From Pseudomonadota bacterium (lineage in GTDB: Bacteria; Pseudomonadota; Alphaproteobacteria; Caulobacterales; Caulobacteraceae), in assembly GCA_023433655.1 (NCBI GenBank), contig JAEYUE010000144.1:1-5116 (forward strand): DNA of 5,116 bases, in the 5' to 3' direction. The position numbers and the translations under genes are program-made. Shown piece after piece: positions 1 through 5,116 of the stretch. The notes under the pieces were generated by a model. That model was not told the origin of the DNA, searched no databases, and saw only the letters and a program-made list of their open reading frames with translations. Position 1 is the stretch's first letter; every line of letters starts with the position of its first letter.

Positions 1-354
1 GGGATCAGGACCAACGTCACCCTGTGCTTCTCCGCCGCCCAGGCCATGCTCGCCGCCAAGGCCGGCGCCACCTTCATCTCGCCCTTCGTCGGCCGGCTCG
101 AGGACCACGGCGCCGACGGCGTGGCCCTGCTGGAGGAGATCCGCACCCTCTACGACATCCATGGCTTCGAGACCGAGGTGCTGGCCGCCAGCCTGCGCAA
201 CCCCTCCCACGTCTCCGCCGCCGCCCTCGCCGGTGCCGACGCCGCGACCCTTCCGGCCGACGTTTTCAAGGCCCTGGTCAAGCACCCGTTAACCGACAAG
301 GGGCTTGATGCCTTCCTGGCGGACTGGGGCAAGACCGGTCAGTCCATCCTGTAA
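1..354 (+). CDS. fsa: Transaldolase / fructose-6-phosphate aldolase family protein, C-terminal part (5' end outside window)
   Basis: The reading frame is open from base 1 and ends at TAA 352-354, leaving 117 residues of a family that is normally about 215-220 long, so roughly the first 100 residues are missing. The visible part opens with GIRTNVTLCFSAAQAM and continues through AKAGATFISPFVGRLEDHG, the beta-strand segments typical of the small single-domain transaldolase/FSA proteins, and then VLAASLRNPSHV and a C-terminal DWGKTGQSIL. The family is a cytosolic class I aldolase TIM barrel acting on fructose-6-phosphate or sedoheptulose-7-phosphate. The Schiff-base lysine lies upstream of the window, so activity cannot be judged, and whether it is a true transaldolase or an FSA-type aldolase cannot be decided from this half. 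Only 23 bases separate it from the DUF484 gene, so co-transcription is likely. Family assignment is firm; substrate is not. Confidence 0.9.
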   Translation, partial: GIRTNVTLCFSAAQAMLAAKAGATFISPFVGRLEDHGADGVALLEEIRTLYDIHGFETEVLAASLRNPSHVSAAALAGADAATLPADVFKALVKHPLTDKGLDAFLADWGKTGQSIL

Positions 355-363
355 AGTCGCCTC

Positions 364-372
364 GGGGAGAGG
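364..372 (+). promoter_or_regulatory. Ribosome binding site supporting the GTG start of the DUF484 gene
   Basis: The purine run GGGGAGAGG ends five bases before GTG 378-380. It is the only good Shine-Dalgarno-like sequence in the 23-base gap, and it makes GTG the preferred start over any later codon. Confidence 0.6.
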
Positions 373-377
373 TCTTC

Positions 378-1079
378 GTGAGCGCATCGCCTGACCTCTC
401 CGCCGACGCCCCGGCCGAGCCGCACTGGCCGGAAATCCGGGCCTGGCTGCAGGCCCACCCCCAGACTCTGCTCGACGACCGCTCGCTGCTGGAGGAGATC
501 GGGCTGAAGCCGCACGGGCGCAACGTGGTCGAGTTCGGCCGCGCCGCCCTGACCCGGCTGGAGGCGGCGGCCGAGCGCGAGGCCGACGCCCGCAAGCGCA
601 TCGAGGCCGTCGCCCGCGCCAATTTCGCCGCCCAGACCCAGACCCACGTCGCCGCCCTCGACCTGATGGAGGCGCGCAACCTCTCCGACCTCGCCCGCCG
701 TCTCGATGCGGTCGCCCAGGGCCGCTTCGGCCTGGCCGGCGCCGCGGTCGCGCTGGAGAAGCCGGGCTCGGCGCCGTTCGGCTGGAAGGCCCTGGAGGCC
801 GGCCGGGTCGACAAGCTGCTGGGCGAGCACGGTCTGACCTGGCTCGGCCCGAACTTTGACGGGCTCGGCCTGTTCGGGGCCGCCGCGGACGAGGTCAGGT
901 CGGTGGCCCTGATCCGCATGTCCCCGGCCTTCCCGGGCGTCGATCCGGGCCGGGCCGCCCTCTGCGCCTTCGGCTCGGCGGAGGAGGACGGCTTCACCCC
1001 CAACATGGGCTGCGAACTGGTCGCCTTCATCGCCCGGGTGGTCGAGCGCACGGCCGAACGATGGCCGCTGCTCAGCTGA
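378..1079 (+). CDS. DUF484 family protein (GAF-like), encoded directly upstream of xerC
   Basis: This 233-residue protein has the usual DUF484 length and layout. An N-terminal helical part (about 16-45) carries WPEIRAWLQAHPQTLLDDRSLL, matching the family's start in which a short helix is followed by P-x-x-L. A charged helical segment rich in Ala, Glu and Arg (about 55-90) is probably coiled coil. A GAF-like domain (about 95-225) ends in CAFGSAEEDGFTPNMGCELV followed by a conserved-looking helix FIARVVER. No catalytic motif is visible, and the molecular role of the family is not established. The gene starts with GTG behind a good ribosome binding site, and its end overlaps the xerC start by 19 bases, which suggests translational coupling. 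DUF484 next to xerC is a recurrent proteobacterial arrangement, including gammaproteobacteria, so a link to recombinase function or expression is plausible but inferred. No sign of transfer or damage. Confidence 0.9.
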   Translation: MSASPDLSADAPAEPHWPEIRAWLQAHPQTLLDDRSLLEEIGLKPHGRNVVEFGRAALTRLEAAAEREADARKRIEAVARANFAAQTQTHVAALDLMEARNLSDLARRLDAVAQGRFGLAGAAVALEKPGSAPFGWKALEAGRVDKLLGEHGLTWLGPNFDGLGLFGAAADEVRSVALIRMSPAFPGVDPGRAALCAFGSAEEDGFTPNMGCELVAFIARVVERTAERWPLLS

Positions 1080-1990
1080 CCGCCGACGAGGCCCTGGCGG
1101 CCTGGCTGGAGCACCTCGCCCACGAGCGCCGGCTGTCGCCGCGCACCCTGGAGGCCTACGGCCACATCGGGCGGCTCTATCTCGCCTTCCTCGCCCGGCA
1201 CCGGGGCGAGGCGCTGCGCCTGGCCGACCTGGGGACGGTCGGCGCCGCCGAGATCCGCGCCCATCTGGCCGAGCGTCGCTCGGGCGATCGGCCGCTGTCG
1301 GCCCGCTCGATCAGCCAGACCCTGTCGGCGATCCGCACCTTCCACGCCTTCCTCGACCGGCGCCTGGACACCCCTGCCCCGCAGCTGGCCCTGGTCCGCG
1401 GGCCGAGGGTCAAGGCCTCCCTGCCGCGCCCGGTCAGCGAGGACCAGGCCCGAGGACTCCTGCAGGAGACGGAGGCCGACCCCGACGCCGAGCCGTGGGA
1501 GGCTGCGCGCGACCGGGCGGTGCTGACCCTGCTCTACGGGTGCGGCCTGCGGATTTCGGAAGGCCTGTCCCTGACCCGCGCCGATGTCCCCCTGCCCGAG
1601 GCCCTGCGCATCACCGGCAAGGGCGGCAGGACCCGGCTGGCCCCCGTGCTGCCGGCGGTGCGGGAAGCCGTGGACGCCTATCTGGCCCGATTGCCGTTCC
1701 CGCTGGCGCCTGACGACGCCCTGTTCCGGGCGCGACGGGGCGGGCCGCTGGGGCCGCGCCAGGTGCAGGCGGCGGTGCAGAGGCTGAGGGGACGACTGGG
1801 CCTGCCCGCCAGCGCGACGCCGCACGCCCTGCGCCACAGCTTCGCCACCCACCTGCTGGGCGCCGGGGCCGACCTGCGCTCGATCCAGGAGTTGCTGGGC
1901 CACGCCAGGCTGTCGACAACCCAGAAATACACCGCCGTCGACGCCGCCCGGCTGCTCGACGCCTACGCCTCGGCCCACCCGCGGGCCTAG
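1061..1990 (+). CDS. xerC: Tyrosine recombinase XerC
   Basis: A 309-residue site-specific recombinase, full length for XerC/XerD (about 300). The N-terminal SAM-like core-binding domain spans about 8-105 (WLEHLAHERRLSPRTLEAY, then SARSISQTLSAIRTFHAFL). The catalytic domain spans about 120-300 and shows all expected residues: Arg164 in YGCGLRISEGLSL, Lys187 in the beta-hairpin TGKGGRTR, His255 and Arg258 in HALRHSFATHLL, His281 in LGHARLSTTQ, and the nucleophile Tyr290 in QKYTAVD. With XerD it would resolve chromosome dimers at dif near the terminus at cell division. The name XerC rather than XerD rests on the DUF484 neighbour and general similarity. The ATG at 1061 lies inside the DUF484 gene and has no clear Shine-Dalgarno sequence, so translation probably depends on reinitiation after DUF484. 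No dif-like site is seen nearby. Confidence 0.95.
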   Translation: MAAAQLTADEALAAWLEHLAHERRLSPRTLEAYGHIGRLYLAFLARHRGEALRLADLGTVGAAEIRAHLAERRSGDRPLSARSISQTLSAIRTFHAFLDRRLDTPAPQLALVRGPRVKASLPRPVSEDQARGLLQETEADPDAEPWEAARDRAVLTLLYGCGLRISEGLSLTRADVPLPEALRITGKGGRTRLAPVLPAVREAVDAYLARLPFPLAPDDALFRARRGGPLGPRQVQAAVQRLRGRLGLPASATPHALRHSFATHLLGAGADLRSIQELLGHARLSTTQKYTAVDAARLLDAYASAHPRA

Positions 1991-1995
1991 CCCCG

Positions 1996-2085
1996 GAAAA
2001 ACGAGTCGGCAGTGTCGACACGGTCGACATCGGGGGGAGCGGAAGGCTCCGAAAAACGAGTCGACAGAGTCGACAGAAACGACAT
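1996..2085. repeat. Two direct copies of a ~35-base repeat built from 9-base-spaced GTCGAC units
   Basis: Copy A is 1996-2030 and copy B is 2051-2085, offset by 55 bases. The first 25 bases match at 23 positions, and all 35 match at 29. Both begin with GAAAAACGAGTCG and end with CGACAT. Within each copy a GTCGRC core recurs every 9 bases: at 2005 (GTCGGC), 2014 and 2023 in copy A, and at 2060 and 2069, then a degenerate unit at 2078, in copy B. In copy A, TGTCGAC (2013-2019) and GTCGACA (2023-2029) form a perfect 7-bp inverted repeat with a 3-base spacer. The function is not known from the sequence; it could be a dispersed intergenic repeat, a protein-binding site or tandem terminators. Confidence 0.75.
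2052..2074 (-). terminator. Candidate intrinsic terminator on the minus strand (repeat copy B), for lpdA read-through
   Basis: Read on the minus strand, GTCGAC (2074-2069), loop TCT and GTCGAC (2065-2060) make a 6-bp stem. TCG and a run of five T (2056-2052) follow directly. This is the geometry of a weak intrinsic terminator. Copy A has the same T-run after an imperfect version of the stem (GTCGAC 2019-2014 with GCCGAC 2010-2005), so the two copies could act in tandem. They lie about 260-330 bases beyond the lpdA stop, a long 3' untranslated stretch, which lowers the confidence. Confidence 0.35.
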
Positions 2086-2098
2086 GCCGCCCGGGGAA

Positions 2099-2270
2099 TT
2101 TCAGGGACTTGGCGGTTCAGCCATGTCGACTCCGCGGCGCAGACGCTGGGGAAAAGAGAGGATTCAGTTGTCAAAGACCCGCGCGACCGGGGACGGACGC
2201 GCGGGCCATTATGGAGCCGCTGTCTCCTCAGGCGCGCAGATCGGCTCGAGAAATTTCCAAAGCCCTGAAA
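2099..2270. repeat. Imperfect inverted repeat bracketing a hairpin
   Basis: TTTCAGGGACTTGG at 2099-2112 matches the reverse complement of 2257-2270 at 12 of 14 positions. The arms enclose 144 bases whose middle holds the 8-bp hairpin at 2178-2205, so the two structures are nearly concentric. This may be a structured RNA or a small degenerate inverted-repeat element. No flanking target-site duplication was recognised, and an arm match of this length could be chance. Confidence 0.3.
2178..2205. terminator. Perfect 8-bp GC hairpin, possible weak bidirectional terminator
   Basis: CCCGCGCG (2178-2185) pairs perfectly with CGCGCGGG (2198-2205) across a 12-base loop. On the minus strand it is followed by TCTTT, a poor U-tract; on the plus strand it is followed by CCATTA, with no U-tract. 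Its position between two convergent genes fits termination or 3'-end protection of the lpdA message, but the missing T-run keeps this tentative. Confidence 0.35.
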
Positions 2271-2282
2271 ACAGGCCTGTTT
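2269..2282. repeat. 14-base perfect palindrome
   Basis: AAACAGGCCTGTTT equals its own reverse complement. It lies 50 bases past the lpdA stop. As RNA it can only form a 5-bp stem with a 4-base loop, followed by TTTTC on the minus strand, so it is a marginal lpdA terminator. As DNA it could be a dimeric protein site. No known operator was recognised. Confidence 0.4.
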
Positions 2283-2331
2283 GCCCGCGCTATCGGACCG
2301 GAATTCCCGGAAAGGCCAGCACAGCGCGGCT

Positions 2332-3741
<1,410 letters not shown>

Positions 3742-3778
3742 GGGGTCTCTCGTTCAATGGGCGCGGGGGAGCGCGCGG

Positions 3779-3806
3779 AACCTAGCGGCGCGCCGGGGCG
3801 CGTCAA
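3779..3806 (-). promoter_or_regulatory. Predicted sigma-73/sigma-70 type promoter of lpdA
   Basis: On the minus strand TTGACG (3806-3801) is followed, after 14 bases, by GCTAGGTT (3786-3779). The Caulobacter housekeeping consensus is TTGAC..., 10-14 bases, then GCTANAWC, so the -35 is near perfect and the -10 keeps GCTA and the T at position 7. Read as a sigma-70 site, the -10 is TAGGTT with a 16-base spacer. Transcription would start near 3770-3772, giving a leader of about 30 bases before the lpdA ATG. The GC-palindrome GGCGCGCC (3787-3794) sits within the spacer. Confidence 0.6.
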
Positions 3807-3839
3807 CCGTCGCCACCCATATAGGGACGTCTTGCCGCC

Positions 3840-4322
3840 CTAATAGGCGAACTGGCCCGGCGTGCGCCGCCGACGAATTCGCCGGCCGGCGATCATGACC
3901 AGCACGCCCAGCACCCCGAGGGCGCCCAGCGTCAGCCAGACGGGATCGACCGGCAGGGCGGAAACCGCCTCCGGCGCCGCCATGGTCGCCGGCCCCGACC
4001 GGGCGGCCTCGCCCCCGCCCTGGTCGAGCGCCAGCCGCAGGCCGGCGTCGGCGAGGAAGGCGAGGAAATAGGCCACGGCGGCCTTCGGACTGCCCGCGCC
4101 GAGCATCAGGGCGGAGATCAGATACAGGCCGATGGCGCCGGCCCACAGGGCCCAGGCCGGCAGGAAGCCGAACAGTTCGCCGCCCGCCTGCGCCTCGGCG
4201 CCGGCGCGCAGCGTCGCCTCGCCAGCGCCGGAGCCTTCGATGAAGGGCGACAGGAACGGCCAGGCCAGCCAGCCGGCGTAGGCCAGAACCGCGGCCACCA
4301 CGACGAACCGCAAAAGCTTCAT
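3840..4322 (-). CDS. Small multi-spanning membrane protein of unknown function
   Basis: A 160-residue protein that I do not recognise. Four hydrophobic segments are visible at about 4-24 (FVVVAAVLAYAGWLAWPFL), 50-75 (GFLPAWALWAGAIGLYLISA), 80-98 (AYFLAFLADAGLRLAL) and 127-146 (PVWLTLGALGVLGVLVMIAG), so it is probably an inner-membrane protein. Segment 1 could alternatively be an uncleaved signal anchor. The stretch between segments 3 and 4 (100-126) is polar, rich in Ala and Gly, and low in complexity. The C-terminus is strongly basic (RRIRRRR at 147-153) and ends TPGQFAY, suggesting a cytoplasmic tail. ATG 4322 is chosen because a strong Shine-Dalgarno sequence lies just upstream; the alternative GTG at 4337 would place that site inside the gene. 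It ends at TAG 98 bases before lpdA and starts 65 bases after the histidine kinase stop, so it may be co-transcribed with the kinase. Codon use matches the neighbours. Confidence 0.8.
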   Translation of the reverse strand: MKLLRFVVVAAVLAYAGWLAWPFLSPFIEGSGAGEATLRAGAEAQAGGELFGFLPAWALWAGAIGLYLISALMLGAGSPKAAVAYFLAFLADAGLRLALDQGGGEAARSGPATMAAPEAVSALPVDPVWLTLGALGVLGVLVMIAGRRIRRRRTPGQFAY

Positions 4323-4328
4323 CACAAA

Positions 4329-4335
4329 CCCTCCC
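4329..4335 (-). promoter_or_regulatory. Strong ribosome binding site that fixes the start of the membrane protein gene
   Basis: GGGAGGG on the minus strand is followed by six bases and then ATG 4322-4320. It favours this ATG over the in-frame GTG at 4337, which lies on the far side of the site. Confidence 0.7.
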
Positions 4336-4349
4336 ACAGGCCGTTAACC

Positions 4350-4355
4350 ATTCTA
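4350..4355 (-). promoter_or_regulatory. Possible -10 element before the membrane protein gene
   Basis: TAGAAT on the minus strand matches five of six bases of TATAAT and would start transcription just ahead of the ribosome binding site. The best-placed -35 (CTGGCG, 4378-4373, 17-base spacer) is poor, so this is only a candidate, and read-through from the kinase gene is equally likely. Confidence 0.2.
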
Positions 4356-4358
4356 CAC

Positions 4359-4380
4359 CGCTGCGCCGGCGGCGCCAGCG
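4359..4380 (-). terminator. GC hairpin after the histidine kinase gene, no U-tract
   Basis: On the minus strand CGCT and GCGCC pair with GGCGC and AGCG (9 bp with one bulged G, 3-base loop), starting 8 bases after the kinase stop codon. The following sequence is GTGTAGAATGG, which lacks a T-run, so it may attenuate transcription or stabilise the 3' end rather than fully terminate. Confidence 0.3.
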
Positions 4381-4387
4381 GCGACGC

Positions 4388-5116
4388 TCAGGCCGCGGCG
4401 GGAAGGGTGATGGAGACCTCGGCGCCCTGCCCCGGGCTGCTGTCGATCGACAGCACGCCACCGGACTGACGGGCGAAGGCGTAGGCCTGCGACAGGCCGA
4501 GGCCGGCCGCCCCCTCGCGGGTGGTGAAGAAGGGCTCGACCGCCCGGGCCGCCATGTCGCGATCCATTCCCGGGCCGCTGTCGCGGATGCTCAGGCGGAG
4601 GCCGCCCTCGAGCAGGGTTTCAAGGCGGACGGCGACCGATCCCTGACCGCCGACGGCCTCCACCGCGTTCCGGGTCAGGGCCCTGACCGCGCCCGCGAAC
4701 GACACCGGATCGATGCGCGCCGGCGCGGCCTCGGCTGGCGCCTCGATCATCAGGTCCACGCCCGGACCGGCGAGTTCGCGCAATCGGCTCTCCATGCCGC
4801 GCAGGAGCACGCCGGCGTCGACCTCGCGCAGCACCGGCTCGTCGTCGCCCTGCGAGAAGGCGGTCAGCCGGCGGGTCAGCAATTCGCCCTTGCGTCCGGC
4901 GGCCAGCGCGGCCTCGCCGATGCGCCGGACCCGGGCCGGATCGTCGGCCTGGCGCAGCATCATGTCGAGCGCCCCGGTCATGACGCCGAGCATGGCGTTG
5001 AAGTCGTGGGCGAGACCCCCGGTGAGGCGACCGACGCTCTCCATCCGCCGCCCACCCTGAAGCTCGGCCTCGGCCTCGGCGCGGATGCGGTCGGCGGCGG
5101 CCCGGGCCTCCTGGGC
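4388..5116 (-). CDS. Sensor histidine kinase, catalytic part (N-terminus outside window)
   Basis: The frame is open from the right window edge to TGA 4390-4388, giving 242 visible residues; the N-terminal sensory part is missing. Counting from an internal Met at 5044: upstream of it 24 residues form an Ala/Glu/Arg-rich helix typical of the linker between a sensor and the DHp helix. The DHp domain follows, with phosphoacceptor His13 in LTGGLAHDFNAML. The HATPase_c domain has its N box with Asn126 in ALTRNAVEAVGG, G1 box DSGPGM at 155-160, F box EPFFTT at 170-175, and G2 box GAAGLGL at 178-184. It ends at VSITLPAAA with no receiver domain attached. It would autophosphorylate on histidine and pass the phosphate to an unseen response regulator. 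The Met at 5044 is very unlikely to be the true start because it sits inside the DHp lead-in and the frame continues upstream. The usual HDFNN motif is HDFNA here. The signal sensed and the partner cannot be told from this window. Confidence 0.93.
   Translation of the reverse strand, partial: AQEARAAADRIRAEAEAELQGGRRMESVGRLTGGLAHDFNAMLGVMTGALDMMLRQADDPARVRRIGEAALAAGRKGELLTRRLTAFSQGDDEPVLREVDAGVLLRGMESRLRELAGPGVDLMIEAPAEAAPARIDPVSFAGAVRALTRNAVEAVGGQGSVAVRLETLLEGGLRLSIRDSGPGMDRDMAARAVEPFFTTREGAAGLGLSQAYAFARQSGGVLSIDSSPGQGAEVSITLPAAA

Larger units (their letters stand above)
1991..2331. other. Non-coding gap between convergent xerC and lpdA
   Basis: This 341-base gap separates two genes that end towards each other. 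It is less GC-rich than the flanking genes, with A-runs and AATT/AAATTT patches. It contains a duplicated GTCGAC-rich repeat (1996-2085), a fifth GTCGAC (2125-2130), an 8-bp perfect hairpin (2178-2205), a 14-base palindrome (2269-2282) and an imperfect inverted repeat (2099-2112 with 2257-2270). No frame here looks like a real protein: the open frames crossing it read in low-complexity or shifting composition and run antisense into lpdA. No tRNA-like cloverleaf was found. Transcription termination of both neighbours is expected here. Confidence 0.8.

Noticed and set aside
278..1978. 566-codon open frame on the minus strand opposite DUF484 and xerC
   Set aside because: It is antisense to two clear genes, its translation is Arg/Gly/Pro/Gln-rich without any domain, and such long shadow frames are routine in high-GC DNA.
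2036..2050. GGAGC/GCTCC hairpin between the two repeat copies as a terminator
   Set aside because: The 5-bp stem is followed by GAAAAA on the plus strand and by C-runs on the minus strand, so there is no U-tract in either direction.
1996..2085. Repeat as a CRISPR array or a XerCD dif site
   Set aside because: There are only two imperfect copies with a 20-base gap and no cas genes, so it is not CRISPR. The characteristic dif arms with an AT-rich TTAT-type inner end are absent.
4343..4348. GTTAAC as a CtrA-type binding site upstream of the membrane protein gene
   Set aside because: Only one TTAAC half is present; the second TTAA seven bases away is missing.
3754..4461. 235-codon minus-strand frame overlapping the membrane protein gene and the kinase end
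   Set aside because: It is an Arg-rich shadow frame of two better-supported genes, without domain or ribosome binding site.

Overview
This is a GC-rich window (roughly 70% G+C by eye, codon third positions almost all G or C). It looks like chromosomal DNA of an alphaproteobacterium, most likely of the Caulobacterales (Brevundimonas, Caulobacter or Phenylobacterium type). Supporting clues are the protein flavour of the dihydrolipoyl dehydrogenase (GGYNAAIRAGQLGL near the N-terminus), the DUF484-xerC pair, and a promoter in front of lpdA that resembles the Caulobacter housekeeping sigma-73 consensus. The taxonomic call is inference from recalled family sequences, not from a search.

Layout. On the plus strand, bases 1-1990 carry a compact three-gene cluster: the C-terminal half of a transaldolase/fructose-6-phosphate aldolase family gene, a DUF484 gene with a GTG start, and xerC, which overlaps the DUF484 gene by 19 bases. 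Bases 1991-2331 are a non-coding gap between convergent genes (xerC plus, lpdA minus). The gap holds a duplicated ~35-base repeat built on 9-base-spaced GTCGAC motifs, several hairpins or palindromes, and an unusual density of GANTC sites. On the minus strand follow lpdA (dihydrolipoyl dehydrogenase, E3) with its own good promoter, a small four-helix membrane protein of unknown function, and the catalytic part of a sensor histidine kinase that runs off the right edge.

How the genes fit together. The genes are mainly housekeeping: sugar-phosphate metabolism, chromosome dimer resolution (XerC with its usual DUF484 neighbour) and the E3 subunit shared by 2-oxoacid dehydrogenase complexes. The membrane protein and the histidine kinase are co-oriented and may be co-transcribed, but nothing in the sequence ties their function to LpdA. 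I see no mobile element, CRISPR array, tRNA, rRNA or clear defence system. The one region that conventional annotation leaves unexplained is the xerC-lpdA gap. It is the part worth a second look, but as a repeat/terminator/methylation-site cluster rather than as a demonstrated new system.
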